The notes below the pieces were generated by a model that saw only the letters and a program-made list of their open reading frames with translations, had not been told where the DNA came from and did not search any database. Source: Novosphingobium indicum (GTDB lineage: Bacteria > Pseudomonadota > Alphaproteobacteria > Sphingomonadales > Sphingomonadaceae). Taken from it: a DNA stretch of 64,000 nt. The translations under genes and the position numbers were made by a program. Positions 19,969-29,501 of the stretch are shown here, piece after piece. The number at the start of each line of letters is the position of its first letter. Position 1 is the first letter of the stretch. Location of the stretch: assembly GCF_014645195.1 (NCBI RefSeq), contig NZ_BMLK01000010.1:1-64000 (forward strand), in the 5' to 3' direction.

Positions 19969-19989
19969 GCCGGAGCGATCCGGTTCCGA

Positions 19990-20034
19990 CTGGCGGGCTT
20001 CCCATTCCCTGACACCCCCAGGGAAGCCCGCCAG
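19990..20034 (+). terminator. Strong intercistronic hairpin after the TonB receptor
   Basis: Perfect 14-bp inverted repeat CTGGCGGGCTTCCC / GGGAAGCCCGCCAG around a 17-base loop, between the receptor stop and the hydrolase start. There is no T-tract, so it may stabilise the receptor mRNA and lower downstream expression rather than end transcription fully. Confidence 0.55.
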
Positions 20035-20058
20035 CCGTTCACGCCTGAAAAGGAATTC

Positions 20059-20934
20059 ATGGTCATGGAATACCGCGACCATCGCTATCGCAGCGCCTGC
20101 GGGCGGCTCGAGCTGGCCGCGCGCGACTATCCGGCCGCCGATCCCGCCGCGCCGGTGCTGCTGATGATGCACGGCCTCACGCGCAACAACGCCGACTTCG
20201 AACCGCTCGCGGCGCATCTGGCCGGGCGCTACCGGCTGATCGTGCCCGACCAGCGCGGGCGCGGCCTGTCCGAGTGGGACCCCGATCCCGCGCAGTACCG
20301 GCCCGACGTCTATGCGCAGGACATGCTGGCCCTGCTCGACGGCCTCGGTATCGAGCGCGCCGGGTGGATCGGCACCTCGATGGGCGGGCTCATGGCCATG
20401 GTGATGAACGCGCTGCGGCCCGGCATGACGCAGGGCGTGGTGTTCAACGATGTCGGTCCGGTCCTCGATCCGGCCGGGATCGCCCGCATTCAGGGCTATG
20501 TCGGCCCGTCCGGGACGATGGCCAACTGGACCGAGGCGGCCGCCCGCTGCCGCGCGGTCAACGCACCGGCCTTTCCCGACTTCGGCGGAGCGGACTGGCT
20601 CGCCTTCGCGCAGCGCACCTGCCACGAGCAGGACGACGGCAGCGTCGTCTTCGCCTACGATCCGGCGATCTCGGAAAGCATTGCGGGCGACGATCCGCAG
20701 ACCGTGCCACCCGACCTCTGGCCGCTGTGGGACCTGCTCGATGCGGTGCCGGTGCTCGTCGTGCGCGGGGAACTGTCGGACCTGCTCAGCCGCGAAACCG
20801 AACGCGAGATGGCGCAGCGGCACTCCGGGCCCTATGCCAGTGTCGAAGTGCCGCGTGTCGGCCACGCTCCCATTCTCGACGAGCCGGTGGCGCTCGCCGC
20901 GATCGAGGCGTTCTGCAAGGACCATGTGACCTGA
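20059..20934 (+). CDS. Alpha/beta hydrolase
   Basis: A 291-residue hydrolase, probably cytoplasmic because no signal peptide is seen. The oxyanion region is LLMMHGLTRNNADFEPLA, the nucleophile elbow is GTSMGGL (Ser), and a late histidine is in VPRVGHAPILDEP. The proposed substrate is an ester, lactone or enol-ester taken up by the receptor. The ATG has AAGGAATTC just upstream. It is followed with a 1-base gap by the MFS gene. Confidence 0.85.
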   Translation: MVMEYRDHRYRSACGRLELAARDYPAADPAAPVLLMMHGLTRNNADFEPLAAHLAGRYRLIVPDQRGRGLSEWDPDPAQYRPDVYAQDMLALLDGLGIERAGWIGTSMGGLMAMVMNALRPGMTQGVVFNDVGPVLDPAGIARIQGYVGPSGTMANWTEAAARCRAVNAPAFPDFGGADWLAFAQRTCHEQDDGSVVFAYDPAISESIAGDDPQTVPPDLWPLWDLLDAVPVLVVRGELSDLLSRETEREMAQRHSGPYASVEVPRVGHAPILDEPVALAAIEAFCKDHVT

Positions 20935-20935
20935 G

Positions 20936-22201
20936 ATGAACACGACGAAACGGGCAGGGGGCACAAGTCCCAATCTGGTTCTGGCGATGCTGCTGCTCGT
21001 CTATGTGTTCAACTTCGTCGACCGGCAGATCCTTGCGATCCTCGCGGCGCCGATCCAGGCCGATCTTGGCCTGAACGATGCGCAGATGGGGATGCTCGGC
21101 GGTCTGGCCTTCGCCATTCTCTATTCGACGCTCGGGGTTCCGCTGGCGTCGCTGGCGGACCGGACCAGCCGGTCGTGGGTCATCACCGGATCGCTGGTGG
21201 TTTGGAGCCTGTTCACGGCTGTTTGCGGATTGGCGCAAGGCTTCTGGCACATCTTCCTCGCCCGGCTGGGCGTGGGCGTGGGTGAAGCGGGGGGCGTTGC
21301 GCCCTCCTATGCCGTGATCGGCGATCACTTCCCCAGCCACCGCCGCGCCTTTGCGTTGTCCGTATATTCGCTCGGCATCCCGCTCGGCTCCGCGCTGGGC
21401 GTGCTGGCTGGCGGATATGTCGCGGCGCGGGTGGACTGGCGCGCGGCCTTCATCGTCGTGGGCTTCGCCGGGCTGCTGATCGCGCCGCTGTTCCGCATGG
21501 TCGTGCGCGACAAGCCCAAGCCTGCCGCCGGGGAGGCCGTGGTGCCGTCGGTCCGGCTTGGAGCCGTGGCGGCAGTGCTGGCGCGCAAGAAAGCGTTCTG
21601 GTTGCTCAGCTTCGGCGCGGCGTCGAGTTCGATGCTCGGCTATGGCCTGGCCTTCTGGCTGCCGAGCCTGTTGCAGCGCAGCTTTGGCCTCGACCTTGTG
21701 CATACCTCGTGGTTCATCGGCGCGGTGCTGCTGCTCGGCGGGACCGTGGGGGTGCTTTCCGGCGGGGCTTTGGCCGACAAGCTCGGCAGTGGCGACCGGG
21801 CTTTCTACGGCTGGGTTCCGGCCACGGCCTTCATCGTCGCGGTGCCGCTCTTTGCGGGCGGTATCTGGACTTCCAGCGTGCTATTCGCCTTCCTGCTGTT
21901 CCTCCTGCCGCAGGCGCTCGCCTATGTCTGGCTCGGCCCGGTGACGAGCGCGGTGCAGCATCTGGTCGATCCGCCCGCGCGCGCGACGGCTTCGGCGCTA
22001 TTCCTGCTCATCAACAACCTGATCGGTCTTGGCGGCGGCATCTATGCGCTTGGCGCGTTCTCGACCGCGCTGACGCCGCTCTACGGCAACGAGGCGCTGC
22101 GCTATTCGATGCTGTGGTCGCTCGGCCTCTATCTGATTGCCGCCGTGCTGATGGCGCTGGCCGGGCCTGCCTTGCGGCGCGAGTGGGTGGCCGAGGGTTG
22201 A
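20936..22201 (+). CDS. MFS transporter (Spinster/aromatic-acid-like)
   Basis: A 421-residue inner-membrane protein with 12 predicted helices. The first reads LVLAMLLLVYVFNFVDRQILAIL, and the loop 2-3 signature is GVPLASLADRTSRSW. The VFNFVDRQILAILAAPIQADLGL start is characteristic of sphingomonad MFS proteins of the Spinster-like type. It probably moves the substrate or product of the adjacent hydrolase and ligase. The ATG lies 1 base after the hydrolase stop, so translation is coupled. Confidence 0.86.
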   Translation: MNTTKRAGGTSPNLVLAMLLLVYVFNFVDRQILAILAAPIQADLGLNDAQMGMLGGLAFAILYSTLGVPLASLADRTSRSWVITGSLVVWSLFTAVCGLAQGFWHIFLARLGVGVGEAGGVAPSYAVIGDHFPSHRRAFALSVYSLGIPLGSALGVLAGGYVAARVDWRAAFIVVGFAGLLIAPLFRMVVRDKPKPAAGEAVVPSVRLGAVAAVLARKKAFWLLSFGAASSSMLGYGLAFWLPSLLQRSFGLDLVHTSWFIGAVLLLGGTVGVLSGGALADKLGSGDRAFYGWVPATAFIVAVPLFAGGIWTSSVLFAFLLFLLPQALAYVWLGPVTSAVQHLVDPPARATASALFLLINNLIGLGGGIYALGAFSTALTPLYGNEALRYSMLWSLGLYLIAAVLMALAGPALRREWVAEG

Positions 22202-22244
22202 TCGCTGCGTTACAACCGCGTGAGACCTAACGAGAGGACACGCG

Positions 22245-22595
22245 ATGAAGCTGCTCAGGTGGGCGGTCGGCGGTGCTTCCGCCTACGTCATCTACAAGTA
22301 TTCGATCGGCCGTAAGGCCAAGGGCGAGGATGTCTTTCCGACGCCGGAAAAGGCTGTTGGCGAACCGGCCCCCGTCAGCAAACCCGCGCCGGAAAAGACG
22401 GCACCTGCACAGCCCGCAGCGGAGAAACCGGCCGTTAAAAAGCCGCCGGCGAAGAAACCCGCAGCCAGAAAGGCGGCCGCCCGCAAGACACCGGCGCAAA
22501 AGCCTGCCGCAGCGAAGACGACGACGGCCTCCACGGCTTCGGGCGAGACCGCCAAGCCCAAGCGCCCGGCGCGTACCAAGCCCGAGCCGCAGTAA
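22245..22595 (+). CDS. Lysine/alanine/proline-rich small protein
   Basis: A 116-residue protein with a short hydrophobic start (LLRWAVGGASAYVIYKY) and then a very basic tail of repeated Lys-Pro-Ala units (AVKKPPAKKPAARKAAARK). The tail looks like the histone H1-like tails seen in several bacteria, while the N terminus could anchor it at the membrane. AGAGGACACGCG precedes the ATG. I do not recognise a named family. Confidence 0.6.
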   Translation: MKLLRWAVGGASAYVIYKYSIGRKAKGEDVFPTPEKAVGEPAPVSKPAPEKTAPAQPAAEKPAVKKPPAKKPAARKAAARKTPAQKPAAAKTTTASTASGETAKPKRPARTKPEPQ

Positions 22596-22608
22596 GCCCG
22601 GCCTGCCG

Positions 22609-23982
22609 TTACCCGTGCGACGGCACGGGATCTCCGATCGCGCGCAGCGGCTTGCCGGCGCTTTCTTCGGTGTAGCGCAGCGCCAGCAGGCCGACGAGGC
22701 AGCTTGCCATCATCACGTAGGCGGGCATCAGCGCATTGCCGGTCTCGTCGATCAGCCACGAATTGAGTGCGGGCGCGGTGCCGCCGAACAGCGAGGTCGA
22801 GACGTTGTAAGCCACTGCAAAGCCGGCAAAGCGCACCGGTGTCGGGAAGAAGGCCGGGAACGTCGCGGATATCGTCGCGAGCTGCGGCACGTAGAGCAGG
22901 CCGAGAATGACGAAACCGATCACCGCGCTGGTCATGCCGGTGCCGATGAACATGTAGAGCGGGATCGCCCCGATCAGCAGCCCGATCAGCGAGACGCGCC
23001 ACAGCGGCTTGCGGCCCACCCGGTCGGACAGGGCGCCGGCGAAAGGCAGCAGCACCATCATGAACAGCATGCCCGCGATGGGCACCATCAGCGAGGCATC
23101 GGTCGACAGGCCGAGGCGCCGTTCGAGGTACGTCGGCATGTAGCTGAGTAGCGTGTAGTTCACGACGTTGAGCGCGACCACGAGCCCGCCCATCGCCAGA
23201 AGCGGCGTGCGGTAGCGCGTCAGCAGGTGGCGGAATTCGACCTTGGCGGAGGGCTCTTCGCTGTGCTTTTCCTCGACTTCGCGGAAAAGCGGCGTCTCGG
23301 CCATGCGCGAACGCAGATAGACACCCACGAAACCGAGCGGACCCGCCAGCAGGAACGGCAGGCGCCATGCCCATGCCTGCATCGTGTCGTCACCCAGCAG
23401 CAGCGAGAAGCCAAGCATCAGCAGCGCGCCGCCGCAAAAGCCGGCCAGCGTGCCCACTTCAAGGAAGCTACCGTAGAAACCGCGCCGTTTGTCGGGTGCA
23501 TATTCGGCCATGAAGATCGCCGCGCCGCCATATTCGCCGCCGGTCGAGAAGCCCTGGACCATGCGCAGGATCACCAGCAGCAGCGGCGCCCAGAAGCCGA
23601 TGGTGTCGTAGGAGGGGATCAGACCGACCCCCACGGTGGCGGCAGCCATCATCACGATGGTGATGCCGAGCACCGCCTTGCGGCCGTAACGGTCTCCCAG
23701 CGGTCCCCAGAAGAACCCGCCGAGCGGGCGGACGAGAAACGATATCGCGAAGGTGGCCAGCGCGAAGAGCGTCGCCTCTGCGGCTTCGCCCGGGAACAGC
23801 GCGGCCGAGATATAGGTCACGCCATAGGCATAGATGCCGTAGTCGAACCACTCGGTGGCGTTGCCTATGGCCGATGCGGCAATGGCGCGGTGCAGGACCG
23901 CCGGCGGGGTCTCTTCGGGATGGCCGCTGCGGATGTCGGCGCCGTAGTCGTGATGGTGATCGTGGTGGCCATCGGTGGTCAC
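22609..23982 (-). CDS. proP: ProP-like compatible-solute:H+ symporter (MHS family)
   Basis: A 457-residue transporter with 12 predicted helices. Stretches match the osmoregulatory transporter ProP: GNATEWFDYGIYAYG, GLIPSYDTIGFWAPLLL, QGFSTGGEYGGAAIFMAEYAPDKRRGFYGS, YMPTYL and FPTPVRFAGFAVAYN. It would take up proline, betaine or ectoine under osmotic stress, which fits the ectoine operon close by. The N terminus is histidine-rich (GHHDHHHDYG). The cytoplasmic C-terminal coiled coil of E. coli ProP is absent: the protein ends soon after helix 12. Its start overlaps the next MFS gene by 4 bases, so the two form an operon. Confidence 0.82.
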   Translation of the reverse strand: MTTDGHHDHHHDYGADIRSGHPEETPPAVLHRAIAASAIGNATEWFDYGIYAYGVTYISAALFPGEAAEATLFALATFAISFLVRPLGGFFWGPLGDRYGRKAVLGITIVMMAAATVGVGLIPSYDTIGFWAPLLLVILRMVQGFSTGGEYGGAAIFMAEYAPDKRRGFYGSFLEVGTLAGFCGGALLMLGFSLLLGDDTMQAWAWRLPFLLAGPLGFVGVYLRSRMAETPLFREVEEKHSEEPSAKVEFRHLLTRYRTPLLAMGGLVVALNVVNYTLLSYMPTYLERRLGLSTDASLMVPIAGMLFMMVLLPFAGALSDRVGRKPLWRVSLIGLLIGAIPLYMFIGTGMTSAVIGFVILGLLYVPQLATISATFPAFFPTPVRFAGFAVAYNVSTSLFGGTAPALNSWLIDETGNALMPAYVMMASCLVGLLALRYTEESAGKPLRAIGDPVPSHG

Positions 23983-25232
23983 GTGGAATTCCCTTCTAGG
24001 TCGGACGCTTCGTCCGGCGCCACCGGGTCAAGTGAGGCGGACATGGGGGTCGTGCGCGGCAGGATGACGTAGTCTTCCTGCTGGTGCGCCGGGACCGGCT
24101 TGGACTGGGTCTGGCGCCAGAGGCCGAAGGCCAGCGCGACGCCCGCGCATAGCGCGATGAACACGAACAGGCCCATGGCGCCGCCGATCGCCATGGCAAA
24201 TGCGCCGGTCGACGGGCCGGCGGCCGCGCCGAGCGAATAGAGCATGACGAGGCCGCCGCTCGCCGCGACGCGTTGCTCGGGCTGAAGGTGGTCGTTGGTA
24301 TGGGCGACGCACAGCGGGTAGAGCGCGAAGCTCAGCCCGCCGAAAAGGAAACCGAGCGTCATCAGGATCACGCCGGGGGTGCCAAGCAGGGCCATGGCGA
24401 TAGCGGCCGCGAAGGTGCCGCCGAAACTGAATACGATGACCTTGCGTCGATCCAGCTTGTCGGAGAGCCGCCCGAGCGGCCATTGCAGCGCAACGCCGCC
24501 GAGGATGACCATACTCATGAACAGTGCAGTCGCGGACAGGTTCATGCCCAGACGGCGGGCATAGACCGCGCCGAGCGCGTAGAAGGCACCGAGCATAACG
24601 CCGGTGAGACAGGCGCCGACAATGCCGAGGGGTGAGACCCTGTAGAGTTCGCGGAACGGCACCGAACCGCCTTCGTCGGGCAGCGGGGCGATAATCCGGG
24701 TGAGGACGATGGGGATAGAGGCGAGCGTGATCAGGATCGAGGCGATGAGCAGCGGCAGCGCCGGGTTCGTCTCGCCCAGTCCCAGCAGGAACTGGCCTAC
24801 CGCCTGTCCGCCATAGAGCGCGATCATGTATCCGGCGATCACCGAGCCGCGCGTTTGCGCTTCGGCCCGCTCGTTGAGCCAGCTTTCCAGACAGATGTAG
24901 ACGCCCGCAAGGCAGAAGCCGTCGGTGAAACGCAGGACGCCCCAGAGGACGGGGTTGCGGTACACCGCATAGACGAGCGTGGAGGCGCTGATGACCGCGA
25001 CGAAAGCGGCAAAGGCGCGGATATGTCCGACGCGCCGTATCAGGGCCGGTACCCGCAGCGCGCCGATGACGAGCCCGGCGAAGTAGGCAGTCCCGACCAG
25101 ACCGATCACCATCGCGCTGCTTCCGGCTCGCTCCAGCCGGACACTGACGAGGGTGTTCATGAAGCCCCCCCCGGCCATCAGCATGAAGATGGCGATCAGG
25201 AGGCTGCGGACGGGAAGGATGGCCTGTAGCAT
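23979..25232 (-). CDS. MFS transporter (YcaD/UMF2-like)
   Basis: A 417-residue protein with 12 helices beginning at LLIAIFMLMAGGGFMNTLVSVRLE. Typical YcaD-like features are GLVGTAYFAGLVIGALRVP, FTDGFCLAGVYICLESWLNERA and GALYSLGAAAGPSTG-like segments in the second half. The substrate is unknown. I use the ATG giving MLQAILPVRS; a TTG 36 bases earlier would fall inside the hairpin that ends the ectoine operon. It is upstream of, and coupled to, the ProP-like gene. Confidence 0.8.
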   Translation of the reverse strand: MLQAILPVRSLLIAIFMLMAGGGFMNTLVSVRLERAGSSAMVIGLVGTAYFAGLVIGALRVPALIRRVGHIRAFAAFVAVISASTLVYAVYRNPVLWGVLRFTDGFCLAGVYICLESWLNERAEAQTRGSVIAGYMIALYGGQAVGQFLLGLGETNPALPLLIASILITLASIPIVLTRIIAPLPDEGGSVPFRELYRVSPLGIVGACLTGVMLGAFYALGAVYARRLGMNLSATALFMSMVILGGVALQWPLGRLSDKLDRRKVIVFSFGGTFAAAIAMALLGTPGVILMTLGFLFGGLSFALYPLCVAHTNDHLQPEQRVAASGGLVMLYSLGAAAGPSTGAFAMAIGGAMGLFVFIALCAGVALAFGLWRQTQSKPVPAHQQEDYVILPRTTPMSASLDPVAPDEASDLEGNST

Positions 25233-25256
25233 GGTGGGCAAACGTAAAGACAGAAG

Positions 25257-25284
25257 GCCCGGGCGCAAAGAGCGGCGCCCGGGC
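25257..25284. terminator. Terminator of the ectoine operon
   Basis: Perfect 10-bp stem GCCCGGGCGC / GCGCCCGGGC with an 8-base loop, 20 bases downstream of the ask stop on the minus strand. T-rich stretches follow on both sides (CTTCTGTCTTT on the minus strand, TTTCTT on the plus strand). Confidence 0.65.
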
Positions 25285-25304
25285 TTTCTTCCACAATCGT
25301 TCTA

Positions 25305-26744
25305 TCAGGCTGCGGCGCGGCCCGGCTGGTCGGCATCCTCGACAAGCGCTTCGTGCAGGGCGCGGACGGCGGGATTGAAATCCTCGGTGCCGACGATGAA
25401 CTGCACATCCACGTTGCGGATCTGATGCTGCATCGCGATCATGTCGATCCCGGCGTCGGCGAGCGCCGTGAGGGCGCGGGGCACGAGGCCGGGCGCGGAC
25501 AGATCGCTGCCGATCACCGAAACCATCGCCACCGGCTGGGTCGAGACCGCAGCGCCCGGATAGGCCGCTTCGAGGTCCGCCACGATCCGCGACACCTGCG
25601 CCTTGCCGGTACCGCTCAGATAGTGGGTGATGGTGTTGGCGTTCGAGCTCTTGCTGACGATCCAGGCGCGGTGCTTGGTGAGCACCTCGAGGATCTTGGC
25701 GTCGTAGCCCTTCTCGCCGACCATGTCCTGTTCGAAGAACTGCAGTGCCTGCACCGCACCGAGCCCGGTGACGATCTCGACGCGGGGCTTGTCAGAAGCG
25801 TAGTCGCCGCAGATCAGCGTGCCTTCGTCGTGACGGTCGAAGGTGTTGCGCACGCGCAGCGGAATGCCCGACTGGCGCAGGCCGCGACCGGCGCGCGGGT
25901 GGATCGCTTCCATCCCCAGATTGGCGAGCTGATCCGCCACATCGTAGTTGGTGCGGCCGATCTTGCTGGCCTTGTCCTCACCCACGACGCGCGGATCGGC
26001 GCTCGAAAGGTGGAACTCCTTGTGGATAATCGCTTCCTTGGCTTCGGTAACGACGGCGATGCGCGAGAAAGTCATTTCCGAATAGCCGCGGGCATATCGG
26101 CGCACCATGCCGCCTTCGCAGCCGGCATAGCCGGTGACGATCGGCATCTGCGTGGCAAGATCGATCTTGCCGAGCGCGTCGCTGATGCGGTCGTCGAGGC
26201 TGACGAGGTCTTCGTGGTTCCACACGGTGAGGTCGACGAAGACGGCGTTGACGCCGCGGTCACGCAGCAGCAGCGCGGTCGAATGCGCCGAGTGCGCTTC
26301 GCCCAGGCCGGCGAGCATTTCGCGCACAGTGATCATCTGCTCCTTGAGACAGAAGCGGCCGTGGCGGCGCAGGCGATCGAGGTCGTCGAGGCAGGTCTCC
26401 AGCGCCTGGACGCGGTCATCGACGAAGCGGTTGGCCTCCTCGAGGCTTTCGCTGCGCACGAACATCTGGCCGTTGCGCTCGCGCATGGCTTTGCGGACAG
26501 TCTCTAGCGCTCCGCGCCAGGCGCCGGGCGTCTCGTTACCCTCGAAATGGGCATAGACGCCAGCATCGCCCGACTTCTTGTGCTCGAGCAGAAGGTCGGT
26601 CATCCCGGCATAGGCCGAGACGACGAAGATGCGGTTGTAGAGATCGGCGCCTTCGCGGCCGGCGATCAGGACGTTGTCGAAAACGGTCGACGTTGCGGCC
26701 ATCGACGTGCCGCCGATCTTTTCAACTGAATGATTACCGGTCAT
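25305..26744 (-). CDS. ask: Ectoine-associated aspartate kinase
   Basis: Makes aspartyl phosphate, the first step toward aspartate semialdehyde, which EctB uses. The 479-residue protein begins SVEKIGGTSMAATSTVF, the kinase nucleotide site, and ends with two ACT domains (about 330-470, VSVIGSDLSAPGLVPRALTALADAGI). Its place as the last gene of ectABCD, overlapping ectD by 4 bases, marks it as the specialised Ask_Ect isoform, which in known cases is less sensitive to feedback (family knowledge). A biosynthetic lysC is expected elsewhere. Confidence 0.9.
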   Translation of the reverse strand: MTGNHSVEKIGGTSMAATSTVFDNVLIAGREGADLYNRIFVVSAYAGMTDLLLEHKKSGDAGVYAHFEGNETPGAWRGALETVRKAMRERNGQMFVRSESLEEANRFVDDRVQALETCLDDLDRLRRHGRFCLKEQMITVREMLAGLGEAHSAHSTALLLRDRGVNAVFVDLTVWNHEDLVSLDDRISDALGKIDLATQMPIVTGYAGCEGGMVRRYARGYSEMTFSRIAVVTEAKEAIIHKEFHLSSADPRVVGEDKASKIGRTNYDVADQLANLGMEAIHPRAGRGLRQSGIPLRVRNTFDRHDEGTLICGDYASDKPRVEIVTGLGAVQALQFFEQDMVGEKGYDAKILEVLTKHRAWIVSKSSNANTITHYLSGTGKAQVSRIVADLEAAYPGAAVSTQPVAMVSVIGSDLSAPGLVPRALTALADAGIDMIAMQHQIRNVDVQFIVGTEDFNPAVRALHEALVEDADQPGRAAA

Positions 26745-27661
26745 GCGGGTACTCCTTCGCCTCGCAGATTGCCCCTCACGGGCTTGATCGGCTCCACCTC
26801 GCGCGCGGCGATAAAGTCGGGGCGGGGCTTGGAGGCGGCAAACGGGGCCACCAGCCTGTTGCTAACGGCGTTGAACACGAAGAATGCGTTCGAGCGCGGG
26901 AACGGCGTGATGTTGCCGTTCGAGCCGTGCATGGTGTTGCAGTCGAACAGCAGCACCGTGCCGGGCTTGCCTAGCGGCGCGTAAATGCCGTGCTTGTGGG
27001 CAAGCTCGGCCAGGCTCTGTTCGTCGGGAACGCCGAATTGCTGCTTGCGCAGCGATTGCTTGTAGTGATCATCGGGCGTTTCGCCGATGCACGAGACAAA
27101 CACGCGCTGCGAGCCGGGAATGAGCATCAACGGCCCATTGTCCGGCGTGTTCTCGGCCAGCAGCACCGACATCGACAGCGCACGCATGCGCGGCATACCG
27201 TCTTCGGCGTGCCAGGTCTCGAAGTCGGAGTGCCAGTAGAATTCCTTGCCCTGGAAGCCCGGCTTGTAGTTCAGCCGCGACTGGTGAAGGTATACTTGAT
27301 CGTCGAGCAGATAGCTCGCCACGCCGGCAAGGCGTTCATCGGCGGCCAGGCGAGCCATCAGCCTGCTCTGGCCATGGATCTCGAAAATCGAACGGACTTC
27401 CCGGCTGCCGGGTTCGGCAACGACGGTTTCGTCCTTAAGACCGGTCGGGTCGGACAGCAGGTGGCCGGTTTCGGCCTGCAGCAGCTTCATCTCGTCCTCG
27501 GAGAACAGATTCTCCATCACGAGGAAGCCGTAGCGGTCGAACTGATCGATCTGGCTAGCGGTAAGCGGCGCGCCCGGTTTCCAGGCACGACGCGCGACAG
27601 GTTCCGCACGGGCGAGCAGGTGAGGCTCGCCCATGGTTCGGGTCGGATAGAGATCTTGCAC
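26741..27661 (-). CDS. ectD: Ectoine hydroxylase
   Basis: Fe(II)/2-oxoglutarate dioxygenase that turns ectoine into 5-hydroxyectoine. The iron ligands are visible in FYWHSDFETWH (His-x-Asp) and CNTMHGSNGN (distal His). The family signature around FQGKEFYWHSDFETWHAEDG is intact, and the protein is 306 residues. I chose a GTG start (VQDLYPTR) preceded by AAAAAGGGGG; the frame is open upstream into ectC, but no good site is there. It is 25 bases after ectC and 4 bases overlapped with ask. Confidence 0.92.
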   Translation of the reverse strand: MQDLYPTRTMGEPHLLARAEPVARRAWKPGAPLTASQIDQFDRYGFLVMENLFSEDEMKLLQAETGHLLSDPTGLKDETVVAEPGSREVRSIFEIHGQSRLMARLAADERLAGVASYLLDDQVYLHQSRLNYKPGFQGKEFYWHSDFETWHAEDGMPRMRALSMSVLLAENTPDNGPLMLIPGSQRVFVSCIGETPDDHYKQSLRKQQFGVPDEQSLAELAHKHGIYAPLGKPGTVLLFDCNTMHGSNGNITPFPRSNAFFVFNAVSNRLVAPFAASKPRPDFIAAREVEPIKPVRGNLRGEGVPA

Positions 27662-27686
27662 ATCTACCCCCTTTTTATTTTGGATT

Positions 27687-28103
27687 TTATTCGGAAAGTG
27701 CGGGTTCGCGTTCTTCGCTGGTGTCGGCCGGATAGGCGCCCGATTCATCATGGACTTCGCGGCCGGTCACCGGCGGATTGAACACGCAGGCGCACAGGAT
27801 TTCATTTTCAACGCGCACGATGTGCTTGTCGTGGTTGTTGAGCGCATACATCACGCCCGGCTTGAGCTCGTGCGTCTCGCCGGTGCCCAGGTCCTCGATG
27901 GTGCCTTTGCCCTTGAGGATCAGCACGGATTCGAGGTGGTTCTGGTAGTGCATGTGCAGTTCCGCGCCCGTGTAGAGCGTGGTGACGTGGAACGAGAAGC
28001 CCATGCCGTCATCCTTGAGCAGCAGGCGTGCGCTTTCCCAGCCGTCGGACTTGATGTTCTTGTCCCCGTTCTGTCGGATTTCCTTGAGTTTGCGAACAAT
28101 CAT
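27687..28103 (-). CDS. ectC: L-ectoine synthase
   Basis: Closes N-gamma-acetyl-diaminobutyrate to ectoine; cupin fold. The 138-residue protein shows the classic start [12 protein letters not shown] and cupin motifs [18 protein letters not shown] and [15 protein letters not shown]. Length and order within the operon are standard. The start is preceded by AAGGAAATACCGAAA, which fixes the ATG. Confidence 0.96.
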   Translation of the reverse strand: MIVRKLKEIRQNGDKNIKSDGWESARLLLKDDGMGFSFHVTTLYTGAELHMHYQNHLESVLILKGKGTIEDLGTGETHELKPGVMYALNNHDKHIVRVENEILCACVFNPPVTGREVHDESGAYPADTSEEREPALSE

Positions 28104-28143
28104 TTTCGGTATTTCCTTGTATCGTGTGCGGGAAGATCGAAGC

Positions 28144-29484
28144 TCAGGCCGCGAGGCCGAGCTTGCGATCCGTCTTGCTGCCGGTCACGTCAGAAGCATC
28201 GACGGGCGCGATCGTTTCGGCGATCGCCTCCTCGAGAATGTCCAGGCCGGCATTGAACGTTTCATCGTCGATCACGAGCGGGGCGAGGACCTTGACGATC
28301 TCGCCGTGTGCGCCGCTGGTCTCGATGATCAGGCCTTCGTCGAAGCAGGCGCCGGTGATCTTGTCGGCGATCTCGCCGGTCTCGACGTTGATGCCGCGCA
28401 TCATGCCGCGACCGCGCGTGGAGAGGCCGTGGCGCTTGGCCATCTTGTCGAGACGCTGCTCAAGAATGCGTCCGCGACGGGCAACGTCCTCGGCGAACTT
28501 GGGATCGGCCCAGAACTCGCGCAGGGCAGCCGTGGCGGTCACGAACGCGTGGTTGTTGCCGCGGAAGGTGCCGTTGTGCTCACCCGGCGACCACACGTCG
28601 AGATCGGGGCTGAACAGGGTCAGCGCGAAAGGCAGGCCCATACCCGAAAGAGACTTGGCCAGCGTGACGATATCGGGCTTGAAACCCATGTCCTCGAAGC
28701 TGAAGAAGCCGCCGGTGCGGCCGCAGCCGGCCTGGATGTCGTCGACGATCATTAGCGCGCCCTGCTTCTTGGCGAGCGCGGCGATCTTGCGCAGCCACTC
28801 GGGCGATGCGGCGTTGAGACCGCCTTCACCCTGAACCGTTTCGACCAGGAAGGCCGCCGGGGCATCGAGGCCGCTGGAGGGATCTTCAAGGCGCTGTTCG
28901 AGCAGGTCCGCAGTATCCACGTCCGCCCCGTAGTAGCCGTCGTAGGGCTCGTGGCTGACGTGGCTCAGGGGAACGCCGGCACCGCCGCGCTTGCCGGCGT
29001 TACCGGTGCAGGCGAGGGCGCCCAGGGTCATGCCGTGGAAGCCGTTGGTGAAAGCGATAACCGTCTCGCGGCCGGTTACCTTGCGGGCCAGCTTGATCGC
29101 GGCTTCGACGGCGTTGGTGCCGGTCGGGCCAGTGAACATCGCGCGATAGTCGAGGCCGCGCGGCTTGAGGATCACGTCCTCGAACGTCGTGAGGAACTTG
29201 GCCTTGGCATCGGTGTAGAGATCGAGCGCGTGGGTCACGCCGTCGCTGGCGATGTAGTCCATCAGCGCCTGCTTCAGCGCGGGATGGTTGTGACCGTAGT
29301 TGAGCGAGGAGCAGCCCGACAGGAAGTCGAGATAGCGGCTGCCATCATTGGCATGCATCCAGACGCCCTGCGCCTTGTTGAACTGGCGGGGCATCGAACG
29401 CGAATAGCTGCGGACGCCGGATTCGCGGCGTTCGTAAATCTTGGTGTCGGGCGTCTTGGCGCTTGGCTTGGGAGTGATGGTCAT
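28144..29484 (-). CDS. ectB: Diaminobutyrate--2-oxoglutarate transaminase
   Basis: PLP enzyme that converts aspartate semialdehyde to 2,4-diaminobutyrate with glutamate as amino donor. Visible motifs are [39 protein letters not shown], the PLP aspartate in [15 protein letters not shown] and the Schiff-base lysine in [14 protein letters not shown] start at MTITPKPS (446 residues), preceded by AGGGAAACATCCGAC; a longer frame runs into ectA. It lies 17 bases after ectA. Confidence 0.94.
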   Translation of the reverse strand: MTITPKPSAKTPDTKIYERRESGVRSYSRSMPRQFNKAQGVWMHANDGSRYLDFLSGCSSLNYGHNHPALKQALMDYIASDGVTHALDLYTDAKAKFLTTFEDVILKPRGLDYRAMFTGPTGTNAVEAAIKLARKVTGRETVIAFTNGFHGMTLGALACTGNAGKRGGAGVPLSHVSHEPYDGYYGADVDTADLLEQRLEDPSSGLDAPAAFLVETVQGEGGLNAASPEWLRKIAALAKKQGALMIVDDIQAGCGRTGGFFSFEDMGFKPDIVTLAKSLSGMGLPFALTLFSPDLDVWSPGEHNGTFRGNNHAFVTATAALREFWADPKFAEDVARRGRILEQRLDKMAKRHGLSTRGRGMMRGINVETGEIADKITGACFDEGLIIETSGAHGEIVKVLAPLVIDDETFNAGLDILEEAIAETIAPVDASDVTGSKTDRKLGLAA

Positions 29485-29501
29485 GTCGGATGTTTCCCTG
29501 T

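Noticed and set aside
17941..20973. Minus-strand ORF of 1010 codons opposite the TonB receptor and hydrolase
   Set aside because: It is a shadow of the GC-rich genes on the plus strand; the protein is arginine-rich, resembles nothing, and the plus-strand frames have clear family motifs.
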